Shown here: piece by piece, positions 46,969-58,144 of the stretch | Numbering within the stretch: the first letter of the stretch is position 1 | How the letters are laid out: every line of letters begins with the position of its first letter | Source: Siphonodentalium dalli | Lineage: Eukaryota > Mollusca > Scaphopoda > Gadilida > Siphonodentaliidae | Length of the DNA: 64,000 bases | NCBI GenBank assembly: GCA_032622095.1 | Contig: CP136062.1 | Span: forward strand, 870,001-934,000 | Direction of reading: 5' to 3' | The notes under the pieces: model-generated | Database searches by the model: none | What the model saw: only the letters and a program-made list of their open reading frames with translations | Told to the model about the DNA's origin: nothing | Translations under genes and position numbers: made by a program

Positions 46969-48584
46969 GTTGATGGAAGCTGGGTTGAACACGATTATTG
47001 CAAGAATTATGAGTCGAGCATGCACCAAGGTTCACAGGTAGAGGTTGCCGCGGAAATACGGGGCGAGCAGACATGTAAGAAGACGGTGGTTGAGCAAGGT
47101 GTTGCGTTAAATATTCTAACTGCTTTTGCTGGCCGAAAAAATGTAATGACATTTCTTGGTATAATTATGATGAAGTAATCTCGTTTATTCCAGATCCACA
47201 ACTGATCGAGGGGTCTCATTCACATTTCGCTGTTGGGGAATGTGCGTGGGACTCGGCGATGAGTAAACTGTTTTAAAAGTTATCATTACTTCACCTCACT
47301 AATATACTTTTTTTTATATGTGAATATAATCACAGGTCCCCAGAACAAAAATTGTGGTAAATTTTTTTTCTGGGGACCTGTGAATATAATGAAGGTGCAA
47401 TTCATGCTTGTAATGATGAATTCGAGCAACGTGCATCGTGGTAGCTTATCTAACACCAGGAACATGTACTTATAGTTATGAAACACGGACATGCACTTGT
47501 TTTAATTTATCTCAACCGAGCACAAAGCTAAACGAGACAGGTATATACGAAAGGGATTCAAATATACAATGTGTGCTAATTTACATGTATCCGGATAATC
47601 CCATAGCATATCCCTGTCGTACGTTACTCGAATCTATCACAATAGTTTAACCTACACACAATATTCTGTATCCTTACATATTGTCCAGTACGCGGGCAGC
47701 TCTTCACCACATAGTTGTATTATATTTAAACACAAACGAATGTTATAGTGTACGTTCATATTATGTCATCTGCTAGAGCAAGGATAGAGTGTTCACCCGA
47801 CTATAACCAATGTCTATCGTGTAACGACAATTTATTTACTATAGCACAAGACACGATGGTATTCAGTTAACAATATTCGTTATACCGTATGTGTACTAAA
47901 TGTGTAAAAAACAGTGGGGCATTTATTATGAAAAGAAATTCCACAAATTGAACCTCGTTTTATATAATAGCCTGTATATATGCTATGCGCTTTTTTTGTC
48001 AATCATGTAATCTTTACTGTAACGCACATAATATATTGATATAGAAATACGCGTCAGAAAACATCATTAAGTATTTGGGACATGAATTCTAGCGAGAATG
48101 GCCATAATATTGAATTTGCACTGATTCCAGTACATGATTATGATACCTATATGTATACAAATGACATTTCGCATATGACTGTGTCAGTTGTGTAACGTTG
48201 TGGTCCTTACTGTAACAAAGCCTATTCCTACATCGTATACCAAACGTCAGATATCCTGATTGTGTAGTTCGTCGCTGTATTTTCTTTATGAATAACAGGT
48301 TTTATCATCTTGTTAGCACATTTCGTAACTCTGGATTTCGACATGGCTTTTATACAGAAATTTATCACATATTGTCCACAAGGTGATTCGCACAATATAC
48401 GAAAGCTGCATTGGCATGAACACAGTAGGCTGGTATGGACCAGTGATAGTATACAGCCAAATAATATCCCATATTGATTTCTATGATTTAGGCATGTGAA
48501 GAGTTTATTGAGACAATGCATTTTATTTTGCATCAGTTCAATAGGAAAGTGGTTCTTGGCAATGGTTAATATCGCGTTGCCGGT
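46969..48584. other. Unique DNA between the LINE tail and the tandem repeats
   Basis: No recognised gene. It carries the small hairpin insertion at 47,319-47,390. The minus-strand open frame 48,228-48,635 (135 codons) runs into the tandem repeat, contains many Cys, His and Asn, and shows no family motif; it is present identically in the duplicate. Confidence 0.45.
47319..47390. mobile_element. Small foldback insertion flanked by 12 bp direct repeats
   Basis: 'tgtgaatataat' occurs at 47,319-47,330 and 47,379-47,390. Between them, 'cacaggtccccagaa' (47,331-47,345) pairs perfectly with 'ttctggggacctgtg', which ends inside the right direct repeat. A perfect stem bounded by a direct repeat looks like a miniature transposon with its target duplication. 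The duplicate is at 55,198-55,269. Confidence 0.55.
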
Positions 48585-50265
48585 CGCACTTGATTGGTGA
48601 TTATTTTTGCGCAACTGCTCTGCATATCCAACCATTCAGCTAAGATGATGAAAGAGTGCGAATGGTAGACGCAATAGATATGATCCAAAATTGGACAGGC
48701 GATACTTATGATAATACTAATTCCTGTATGTTGACGAACTGTATGACCACACAGTGGAAAACGGGTGAGGCGGTGGGAAACGAGTGGGGCATCATTTGGT
48801 AGTGACGGGTCTTCTTGTGTCATGTCATAAGTTTTATTTAGTATGTCCAATATACTCTGGAATCCAGGCTCTGAATACTGAAAGACATTGCGGGCAACGC
48901 AGTCCACTAACTTCTTACAGCATAATGTGAAGTACTAGTTGGAGTTAATAACAGCTCGTGACGTGCCATGTTGATTCTGGGTTAGAACGGGTCTTCTGGT
49001 GTCATCAGTTTTATTTATTATGTCCAGTATACTCTGGAATCCAGGCTCTTAATACTGAATAAAATTGTGGGCAACGCAGTCCACTAACTTCTTACAGCAT
49101 AATGTGAAGTACTAGTTGGAGTTAATAACAGCTCGTGACGTGCCATGTTGATTCTGTGTTAGAACGTTATCATGAGAACGTTATCAAATGAAATGCGGAA
49201 ATGAACGAAGTTAAATTAGCACGCGTAACTACGGAGGTGGCCATGGTTTACTCTAATAATAACGGCATCTTTCAGATCATATTATATAGGCCGATTCATA
49301 TATATCCTAATGCCCCAAACTGTTCCAATTATATTCGACTAGGAGTTATCAGATCAGTCTGGCTATATCCCACACATTGTATACCATGCAGCATTCATGC
49401 ATCGTGATAATCTACCCCAACCAAGTGGCATATAAGAAATGAACGGCGGTTTCAATGTTGTCATGGGATTTTGTCCGCGAGAAAAATTCAGCAAACTGCA
49501 TGAACCCCGCACTTGATTGGTGATTATTTTTGCGCAACTGCTCTGCATATCCAACCATTCAGCTAAGATGATGAAAGAGTGCGAATGGTAGACGCAATAG
49601 ATATGATCCAAAATTGGACAGGCGATACTTATGATAATACTAATTCCTGTATGTTGACGAACTGTATGACCACACAGTGGAAAACGGGTGAGGCGGTGGG
49701 AAACGAGTGGGGCATCATTTGGTAGTGACGGGTCTTCTTGTGTCATGTCATAAGTTTTATTTAGTATGTCCAATATACTCTGGAATCCAGGCTCTGAATA
49801 CTGAAAGACATTGCGGGCAACGCAGTCCACTAACTTCTTACAGCATAATGTGAAGTACTAGTTGGAGTTAATAACAGCTCGTGACGTGCCATGTTGATTC
49901 TGGGTTAGAACGGGTCTTCTGGTGTCATCAGTTTTATTTATTATGTCCAGTATACTCTGGAATCCAGGCTCTTAATACTGAATAAAATTGTGGGCAACGC
50001 AGTCCACTAACTTCTTACAGCATAATGTGAAGTACTAGTTGGAGTTAATAACAGCTCGTGACGTGCCATGTTGATTCTGTGTTAGAACGTTATCATGAGA
50101 ACGTTATCAAATGAAATGCGGAAATGAACGAAGTTAAATTAGCACGCGTAACTACGGAGGTGGCCATGGTTTACTCTAATAATAACGGCATCTTTCAGAT
50201 CATATTATATAGGCCGATTCATATATATCCTAATGCCCCAAACTGTTCCAATTATATTCGACTAG
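48585..50265. repeat. 923 bp tandem repeat, array 1 (second unit interrupted)
   Basis: Unit 1 spans 48,585-49,507; unit 2 starts at 49,508 and is cut at 50,265 by the inverted-repeat element. Each unit contains a degenerate inner duplication of 182 bp (48,807-48,988 and 48,989-49,170), seen from 'gggtcttct(t/g)gtgtcat' to 'gttagaacg'. Identical minus-strand frames (48,566-48,907 and 49,363-49,830) are products of the repetition and share no motif with known proteins. Confidence 0.9.
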
Positions 50266-50315
50266 GTGTGTATAAATGAAATCCTTTTCTATCTATTGTC
50301 TGACACAGCGAACCC
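50266..50315. repeat. Left terminal inverted repeat of the Penelope-like element
   Basis: 50 bp, perfect complement of 53,550-53,599. Similarity continues inward for a few bases with one gap ('aat'). Confidence 0.95.
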
Positions 50316-50705
50316 AATTAGTAATTATTATTATTAATAATTGCTACTACCCAATATGCGCCTAAAACTCGGTCTCTCTTACACTTAGAGATACATCACC
50401 GATCGGACCACACTGTACAGCAGTGCATAAGATCCGTGTGACTGGTGTCAATTAAATTGATAGCCACTCCCACTTCTAAGTACCCATCACCCATTGGAGC
50501 TTAATGTGTGCTGTCTTATCCACATCTGACACACGGCTCAACCGCAGACTGTCTTCAGTCTAGAGACAGACTCGGCCTTCGATAGACCCTATTCTAAATC
50601 TTGCCAGCCAACTATGACATGTGGTTTATTCCACTTTGTTCTCTCGCTTCTGCGATCGAGGTTTGAGCTGAGGTGATTCCCCGACAGGGGCGTTTGTCTA
50701 TCTGA
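50316..50705 (+). other. Leader of the Penelope-like element
   Basis: About 390 bp with stops in all frames. I looked for an upstream GIY-YIG endonuclease, as in permuted Penelope-like elements, and found none. A short hairpin ('agtctagagacagact', 50,558-50,573) is present. Any promoter would lie here, but no motif is clear. Confidence 0.5.
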
Positions 50706-52727
50706 GTGGTGTACCCACTCCCCGCATCACATCGATTGAGGGGCTTAAACAGAGAGCCCGTATTAGCCCTGCATTACAAAATGACGGCCCGTCGTTTCAC
50801 CAGAAGCAAAAAGAATCGTAGAGCCAAGCTACAACGTGAGAAAATAATATCTCGCTCTAGATTGTACAAATCACCTGAATACAAACTAAATCAGGCCAAG
50901 GAGTTGATACGTAACTTCTCAAACCACCCTCTATCTAATGATGAGATTATGGTTCTGGGCTTGGGCCTGAACTTTATACCAACATCTAAGGTGAACAGAA
51001 TCGGTATAATGAAGGACTTTACGGTTTTTGAGCGTAACATCCGTCTCAGATCACTGTTTGGGTCCTCAGAACAAAGAAATGAAACGCCGCACCCATTTAG
51101 GATAAAATCCCGGTTCAATCCGCCCATGGGCGGCAACGTCCTTGAGGACTACATCTATGCTACGAAACTGGGTGTTTCAAACTATGCACCCAGGCTACAT
51201 TGCTTGAACATCTCACATAGTCAGAAGCGAGCCTTGACATCTCTGAGTGAGAACAATGACATAATTATCTTAAAAGCAGACAAAAACAATACCACAGTCG
51301 TGCTGAACAGGACTGACTACATAAATGAAGGTCTCCGCCAATTAAACGATGGCATACATTATACTGAACTAACGGAACTGTCTCTCGGTGAGACCCAGAA
51401 AAAGGTCGCGAACCTAGTCGCGAGGATGGCACTCAGCAAAGTCATCGATACCAGAACTCATGACTATCTCACAACGGAAGCTCATAAAATCAGAGTACCG
51501 TATCTGTATTTGCTTCCAAAAATACACAAATTAAAAATTAACCCTGAGTCACTTGACCCGGCTTCGGGACTGGACACGGAGTTCATAGTACCGGGCAGAC
51601 CAATAATATCACAGTGCGGAGGCCCGACTGAGCGAATTGGTCGCATATTAGACTATTTTCTCCTGCCAATCACTAAGAAACAGCCTACAAACATCCGGAA
51701 TACACCTCACCTATTGGAAATGCTTGAAAATTTACAGCTCCCGGCAGATGTTTTGCTGGTCACTTTTGACATCAGCTCAATGTACACTAACATGAGATTT
51801 GACGAAATCTTAGAAGCACTACACATGGAACTGAGTGCCAATGATAATATGGTATATGACATACCACGGCCGAGTTCGGATAATCTCATTGAGATAGCAA
51901 AAATTCTTCTATACGGCAACGAATTCACATTTAATGGAAAGAAGTATAAACAGATTGTTGGCGCTCCACAGGGAGCGGTGCCATCGCCCGAAATTATAGA
52001 CATTGCTATGCACGCACACATGGAAAACATATTTGGGAGGTATCCCTTTAAGGCAAACATTCTATTTCACAAGAGATTCCGTGATGACGGGCTTATATTA
52101 TTCTCAGGGACACAAGAAGAAGCACAGCTCTTCTTTGATATAGCCAATTCCATGCACGACTTGCTGAAATTCACCTATGAAATCGACTCCCAGATATGCA
52201 CATTTCTTGATCTTGAAATATTCAAGGGTGATCGTTTTGCCAAAACAGGGATTTTGGATACGAAATGTCACATAAAAAAAACAGAAACATTCCAATACTT
52301 GCATCGCCGCTCAAATCACCCGACATCGAACTTCAAATCGTTTGTCAGGGGAGAATGCATAAGATATTTAAGAAATTGCAACAATGCTATGGATTTCTAC
52401 GCCAGGAGAGACTTATTTGTGACAAAGCTCATGAATCGTGGATACAAACATCGAGATATTCATGAATGGACCGACACGATAGAATTCTCGGGAAGGAACG
52501 CACATCTACTCCGCAAATCGGGGAATAAATGTATCAGTCCCCGTACAATTTCGCTTGCTACTACATTTCACCCAGGTGCTTCGAAATTAGCCCGCACTCT
52601 GAGCCAGTATTGGGGTAATCTAACTGACAGCCACCACACATACCACGACTTTTCTGGTACGAAACCAGGCATAATATTTCGACGCCAGAAAAATATCGGG
52701 GAGCTCATCTCCAAGAAACGGATTTGA
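50706..52727 (+). CDS. Penelope-like reverse transcriptase, no GIY-YIG domain
   Basis: Predicted 673 residues; Met26 at 50,781 is an equally plausible start because a basic segment (RRFTRSKKNRRAKLQREK) follows it. Penelope-type signatures occur in order: IILKADKNNTTVVLNRTDY (about 187-205), YLYLLPKIHK (266-275), PGRPIIS (296-302), VTFDISSMYTN (352-362, first catalytic Asp), GAPQGAVPSP (419-428), HKRFRDDGLILF (455-466, catalytic Asp pair, with R-D-D in place of the common Y-x-D-D) and FLDLEIF (500-506). The thumb region follows (YLHRRSNHP, GECIRYLRNC). The protein ends soon after IIFRRQKNIGEL, where endonuclease-bearing members continue into a zinc-knuckle and GIY-YIG domain; none is visible downstream in any frame. 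It should copy element RNA at chromosomal 3' ends or nicks. The frame is uninterrupted, so the gene is probably recent. Confidence 0.87.
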   Translation: MVYPLPASHRLRGLNREPVLALHYKMTARRFTRSKKNRRAKLQREKIISRSRLYKSPEYKLNQAKELIRNFSNHPLSNDEIMVLGLGLNFIPTSKVNRIGIMKDFTVFERNIRLRSLFGSSEQRNETPHPFRIKSRFNPPMGGNVLEDYIYATKLGVSNYAPRLHCLNISHSQKRALTSLSENNDIIILKADKNNTTVVLNRTDYINEGLRQLNDGIHYTELTELSLGETQKKVANLVARMALSKVIDTRTHDYLTTEAHKIRVPYLYLLPKIHKLKINPESLDPASGLDTEFIVPGRPIISQCGGPTERIGRILDYFLLPITKKQPTNIRNTPHLLEMLENLQLPADVLLVTFDISSMYTNMRFDEILEALHMELSANDNMVYDIPRPSSDNLIEIAKILLYGNEFTFNGKKYKQIVGAPQGAVPSPEIIDIAMHAHMENIFGRYPFKANILFHKRFRDDGLILFSGTQEEAQLFFDIANSMHDLLKFTYEIDSQICTFLDLEIFKGDRFAKTGILDTKCHIKKTETFQYLHRRSNHPTSNFKSFVRGECIRYLRNCNNAMDFYARRDLFVTKLMNRGYKHRDIHEWTDTIEFSGRNAHLLRKSGNKCISPRTISLATTFHPGASKLARTLSQYWGNLTDSHHTYHDFSGTKPGIIFRRQKNIGELISKKRI

Positions 52728-53549
52728 CAGCCCATTTTCACATGTACATGTGTCGCCACACACGTCAATTTTCTTGCACAAAAAGCATCGATATTTACAT
52801 AGCCTATAACCCACATACCGATTGATGTCCAGACACCTACCAAACAGCTTCAGGCGTACTCCTTTATCACAGCTGGACACTGTCTGGAGTCGACGGCAAA
52901 GTGCCGCTTAGAGATTAGAGTGCGCCCACATATGGCGCCGACTGAGGGTTTACTATTACACGGAAATTGATGCCAAAATGTCTCGCCAACGATCAAACAA
53001 GCTCGATTAGGTGACATTCTGACTGGCACATTTATGCTGATATCACAGCTGCACCATTAAATGTACATCAATCACAGTATTCTTTCTTATGTCTAGCTGT
53101 TGGCAGTTTTCGGAATCCAGAATATCAATGGGTTATCTATCGGCTCCTGTTCTGTGATACCCTTACATAATACCCAGGTGCCGACATCGCACATGTCGCC
53201 CCAGATTAAATTCTGGCCGTCATAGATTACGGTTTAACGCACCATTCTTCAGAAAAAAAAAATGTAGGAGTCGAGCCAGTGTTGAAGTATCGGGACTTCC
53301 TCACAAATTAGCATGAGTTGGCATGCTCGTATGTGCTCATACATACGCGTACACTTCCCCAACAGTGTATACAGACCCGATTGACCTGCATCCCTGATGA
53401 GACGAAGGTCATTAAACATATCTGTCGAAACAATAAATGGACCCATTATAACACTTATTGTTATACATGTTCTGCTCGTTTGAATATTTGCCCTATTTAC
53501 GAGCTCATAGCGATATGGCCATGTTATTGTCGGGTGCCGACCAGCATTG
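52728..53549 (+). other. Trailer of the Penelope-like element
   Basis: Stops in all frames shortly after the RT. A plus-strand stretch of 84 codons (53,318-53,572) is Cys-rich and a minus-strand stretch of 116 codons (53,249-53,599) runs to the end; neither shows a recognisable domain. A CTGATGA...GAAA pair at 53,394-53,430 recalls a hammerhead core but lacks a good stem I. Confidence 0.5.
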
Positions 53550-53599
53550 GGGTTCGCTGTGTCAGACAATAGATAGAAAAGGATTTCATTTATACACAC
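53550..53599. repeat. Right terminal inverted repeat of the Penelope-like element
   Basis: Exact reverse complement of 50,266-50,315. LINE-derived sequence ('aagttatgtcaataacg') follows with no spacer. Confidence 0.95.
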
Positions 53600-54326
53600 A
53601 AGTTATGTCAATAACGAATTAAGAAATCTATCTGACTGGTGTTGCTGCAACAAACTAGCCATCAACGCTAACAAAAGCAATTATATGCTCTTGCATCCAC
53701 AAAACAATGAAAACAAATGGAATACAATTAAAATATATCTCAATGGAGCCGAACTTCTACGGATAGGGAACATGCGGAGCGAATCGTCTGCCAAATTTTT
53801 AGGTATCCATATAGATGAAAACCTGACCTTTAATAAACACATTTCTATTGTATGCTCAAAAATGGCACATGCAATTTATTGCATTAATAAAGTTAAACAT
53901 TTTCTCCCGAGCAAGGCTCTCAAAACATTATACTTCGCCCTAATTCAAAGCCACTTAGTTTATGGCATCCAAATATGGGGACATGTACCAGCAGTGAAGA
54001 AACTATATGTATTACAAAAACGAGCCATGAGAATTATATGTAACAAAACATATAGAAGTCACACCGATCCTCTTTTCAAACAAGAACACATTTTTAAAAT
54101 AGATGATTTACATAAATTACATGCATCCATTGTCATGCATGATTGGTACTACGATCGCTTACCAGTGTCTTTTTCTGGTATGTATGGCAAGAGAGCAGAA
54201 CCAAATAGACGACATCCTAATCCTATAGTACAAAACATATTCTGGACCATCTCTTTTTCTAAAGTTCTCCCATACCATTCATTCCCCTTTATGTGGAATT
54301 CCCTTGAAAGTAAAATATACCTCTAA
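53600..54326 (+). pseudogene. 3' third of the LINE reverse transcriptase (duplicate)
   Basis: Same sequence as residues 348-588 of the RT at 44,681, without the catalytic palm motifs. It begins at the element boundary, so it is truncated by the rearrangement rather than by ordinary LINE 5' truncation. The terminal frame change is identical to copy 1, so the duplication is younger than that mutation. Confidence 0.9.
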
Positions 54327-57300
54327 ACAATCAAGACATGTGTTCCGAAAACGTTTGAAAACGGATATCATTAATACATATCCAGCTAGCGTGCGATGCA
54401 AAAACCGAAGATGCCCTGATTGCACAAACGATACCAAATTTTCTGATAACAAAAAACAAAACAAAACATTCCCAAAACCTCACTCACATTATTCCTACTC
54501 GGTTCCACTCACACATGAATATTCATAGTATTCATTCATTATATCGACCAAGTAGGTGCCCATACATATGAACCACTTTTCGTACCATTGCCCTAACAAC
54601 GCCTATATATATATAAAAAACAGTCTGCACACGATAAACGTAACCTAAAAACAATCAAATTAATTCGGCCATCTTCATCATATAATCTGTCACCACATCC
54701 AGGGGTGATAGGAAGACAGTCAGTCATGACTATATCACCCCTAGCAATATACATGTATAGTCTATCAATATTATATTTATTTGTAATTGTACTTTCCATG
54801 TGTGTATATAGTAAATAAAATTATCCTATCCATCCTATCCTATCCTAGTTGATGGAAGCTGGGTTGAACACGATTATTGCAAGAATTATGAGTCGAGCAT
54901 GCACCAAGGTTCACAGGTAGAGGTTGCCGCGGAAATACGGGGCGAGCAGACATGTAAGAAGACGGTGGTTGAGCAAGGTGTTGCGTTAAATATTCTAACT
55001 GCTTTTGCTGGCCGAAAAAATGTAATGACATTTCTTGGTATAATTATGATGAAGTAATCTCGTTTATTCCAGATCCACAACTGATCGAGGGGTCTCATTC
55101 ACATTTCGCTGTTGGGGAATGTGCGTGGGACTCGGCGATGAGTAAACTGTTTTAAAAGTTATCATTACTTCACCTCACTAATATACTTTTTTTTATATGT
55201 GAATATAATCACAGGTCCCCAGAACAAAAATTGTGGTAAATTTTTTTTCTGGGGACCTGTGAATATAATGAAGGTGCAATTCATGCTTGTAATGATGAAT
55301 TCGAGCAACGTGCATCGTGGTAGCTTATCTAACACCAGGAACATGTACTTATAGTTATGAAACACGGACATGCACTTGTTTTAATTTATCTCAACCGAGC
55401 ACAAAGCTAAACGAGACAGGTATATACGAAAGGGATTCAAATATACAATGTGTGCTAATTTACATGTATCCGGATAATCCCATAGCATATCCCTGTCGTA
55501 CGTTACTCGAATCTATCACAATAGTTTAACCTACACACAATATTCTGTATCCTTACATATTGTCCAGTACGCGGGCAGCTCTTCACCACATAGTTGTATT
55601 ATATTTAAACACAAACGAATGTTATAGTGTACGTTCATATTATGTCATCTGCTAGAGCAAGGATAGAGTGTTCACCCGACTATAACCAATGTCTATCGTG
55701 TAACGACAATTTATTTACTATAGCACAAGACACGATGGTATTCAGTTAACAATATTCGTTATACCGTATGTGTACTAAATGTGTAAAAAACAGTGGGGCA
55801 TTTATTATGAAAAGAAATTCCACAAATTGAACCTCGTTTTATATAATAGCCTGTATATATGCTATGCGCTTTTTTTGTCAATCATGTAATCTTTACTGTA
55901 ACGCACATAATATATTGATATAGAAATACGCGTCAGAAAACATCATTAAGTATTTGGGACATGAATTCTAGCGAGAATGGCCATAATATTGAATTTGCAC
56001 TGATTCCAGTACATGATTATGATACCTATATGTATACAAATGACATTTCGCATATGACTGTGTCAGTTGTGTAACGTTGTGGTCCTTACTGTAACAAAGC
56101 CTATTCCTACATCGTATACCAAACGTCAGATATCCTGATTGTGTAGTTCGTCGCTGTATTTTCTTTATGAATAACAGGTTTTATCATCTTGTTAGCACAT
56201 TTCGTAACTCTGGATTTCGACATGGCTTTTATACAGAAATTTATCACATATTGTCCACAAGGTGATTCGCACAATATACGAAAGCTGCATTGGCATGAAC
56301 ACAGTAGGCTGGTATGGACCAGTGATAGTATACAGCCAAATAATATCCCATATTGATTTCTATGATTTAGGCATGTGAAGAGTTTATTGAGACAATGCAT
56401 TTTATTTTGCATCAGTTCAATAGGAAAGTGGTTCTTGGCAATGGTTAATATCGCGTTGCCGGTCGCACTTGATTGGTGATTATTTTTGCGCAACTGCTCT
56501 GCATATCCAACCATTCAGCTAAGATGATGAAAGAGTGCGAATGGTAGACGCAATAGATATGATCCAAAATTGGACAGGCGATACTTATGATAATACTAAT
56601 TCCTGTATGTTGACGAACTGTATGACCACACAGTGGAAAACGGGTGAGGCGGTGGGAAACGAGTGGGGCATCATTTGGTAGTGACGGGTCTTCTTGTGTC
56701 ATGTCATAAGTTTTATTTAGTATGTCCAATATACTCTGGAATCCAGGCTCTGAATACTGAAAGACATTGCGGGCAACGCAGTCCACTAACTTCTTACAGC
56801 ATAATGTGAAGTACTAGTTGGAGTTAATAACAGCTCGTGACGTGCCATGTTGATTCTGGGTTAGAACGGGTCTTCTGGTGTCATCAGTTTTATTTATTAT
56901 GTCCAGTATACTCTGGAATCCAGGCTCTTAATACTGAATAAAATTGTGGGCAACGCAGTCCACTAACTTCTTACAGCATAATGTGAAGTACTAGTTGGAG
57001 TTAATAACAGCTCGTGACGTGCCATGTTGATTCTGTGTTAGAACGTTATCATGAGAACGTTATCAAATGAAATGCGGAAATGAACGAAGTTAAATTAGCA
57101 CGCGTAACTACGGAGGTGGCCATGGTTTACTCTAATAATAACGGCATCTTTCAGATCATATTATATAGGCCGATTCATATATATCCTAATGCCCCAAACT
57201 GTTCCAATTATATTCGACTAGGAGTTATCAGATCAGTCTGGCTATATCCCACACATTGTATACCATGCAGCATTCATGCATCGTGATAATCTACCCCAAC

Positions 57301-58144
57301 CAAGTGGCATATAAGAAATGAACGGCGGTTTCAATGTTGTCATGGGATTTTGTCCGCGAGAAAAATTCAGCAAACTGCATGAACCCCGCACTTGATTGGT
57401 GATTATTTTTGCGCAACTGCTCTGCATATCCAACCATTCAGCTAAGATGATGAAAGAGTGCGAATGGTAGACGCAATAGATATGATCCAAAATTGGACAG
57501 GCGATACTTATGATAATACTAATTCCTGTATGTTGACGAACTGTATGACCACACAGTGGAAAACGGGTGAGGCGGTGGGAAACGAGTGGGGCATCATTTG
57601 GTAGTGACGGGTCTTCTTGTGTCATGTCATAAGTTTTATTTAGTATGTCCAATATACTCTGGAATCCAGGCTCTGAATACTGAAAGACATTGCGGGCAAC
57701 GCAGTCCACTAACTTCTTACAGCATAATGTGAAGTACTAGTTGGAGTTAATAACAGCTCGTGACGTGCCATGTTGAATCTGGGTTAGAACGGGTCTTCTG
57801 GTGTCATCAGTTTTATTTATTATGTCCAGTATACTCTGGAATCCAGGCTCTTAATACTGAATAAAATTGTGGGCAACGCAGTCCACTAACTTCTTACAGC
57901 ATAATGTGAAGTACTAGTTGGAGTTAATAACAGCTCGTGACGTGCCATGTTGATTCTGTGTTAGAACGTTATCATGAGAACGTTATCAAATGAAATGCGG
58001 AAATGAACGAAGTTAAATTAGCACGCGTAACTACGGAGGTGGCCATGGTTTACTCTAATAATAACGGCATCTTTCAGATCATATTATATAGGCCGATTCA
58101 TATATATCCTAATGCCCCAAACTGTTCCAATTATATTCGACTAG
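53600..58144. repeat. 4,545 bp segment, copy 2
   Basis: Copy of 45,721-50,265 in direct orientation. It carries the LINE RT 3' part (53,600-54,326), the out-of-frame LINE end (54,304-54,528), the LINE hairpin and tail, the small foldback insertion, one whole 923 bp unit (56,464-57,386) and part of the next. The sequence beyond 58,144 continues the second unit without interruption, showing what the first array looked like before the element was joined there. Confidence 0.95.

Larger units (their letters stand above)
45721..50265. repeat. 4,545 bp segment duplicated downstream, copy 1
   Basis: Starts inside the LINE RT ('aagttatgtcaataacg') and ends within the second 923 bp tandem unit ('attatattcgactag'). 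It recurs at 53,600-58,144 with a constant offset of 7,879 bp and no indel. The only difference I noticed is T at 49,898 against A at 57,777. The copies flank the inverted-repeat element at 50,266-53,599 directly, without spacer. Confidence 0.95.
50266..53599 (+). mobile_element. 3.3 kb element with 50 bp perfect inverted ends and a Penelope-like RT
   Basis: The first 50 bp (50,266-50,315, starting 'gtgtgtataaatgaaatcc') are the exact reverse complement of the last 50 bp (53,550-53,599). Inside is one open reading frame for a Penelope-like reverse transcriptase on the plus strand, with about 440 bp of leader and about 870 bp of trailer. Neither flank has a matching target duplication: the left flank is tandem-repeat sequence, the right flank is LINE sequence. 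Penelope-like elements are known for unusual terminal repeats and partly inverted copies at their left end, so the inverted end may be such a structure rather than a transposase-type terminus. An intact 673-codon frame suggests recent activity. Confidence 0.85.

Noticed and set aside
48807-49170. Retrozyme (tandem hammerhead-bearing repeat)
   Set aside because: The complement of 'tcatcag' gives CTGATGA on the minus strand, but no GAAA follows at a suitable distance.
48566-49830. Identical 113-155 codon minus-strand frames that recur four times
   Set aside because: They recur because the DNA is tandemly and segmentally duplicated. No known motif, and no sign of codon-level selection can be judged from near-identical copies.
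52728-53250. GIY-YIG endonuclease in a shifted frame after the RT
   Set aside because: I read the three plus frames here by eye and found frequent stops and no G-(I/V)-Y...Y-(I/V)-G pair or following conserved Arg/His motif.
50266-53599. DNA transposon with a transposase
   Set aside because: Despite the inverted ends, the only protein is a reverse transcriptase; no DDE or tyrosine recombinase motif was found.
53600-54326. Independent second LINE insertion, 5' truncated
   Set aside because: The identity extends over 3.8 kb of non-LINE sequence beyond the LINE tail, so it is a segmental duplication.
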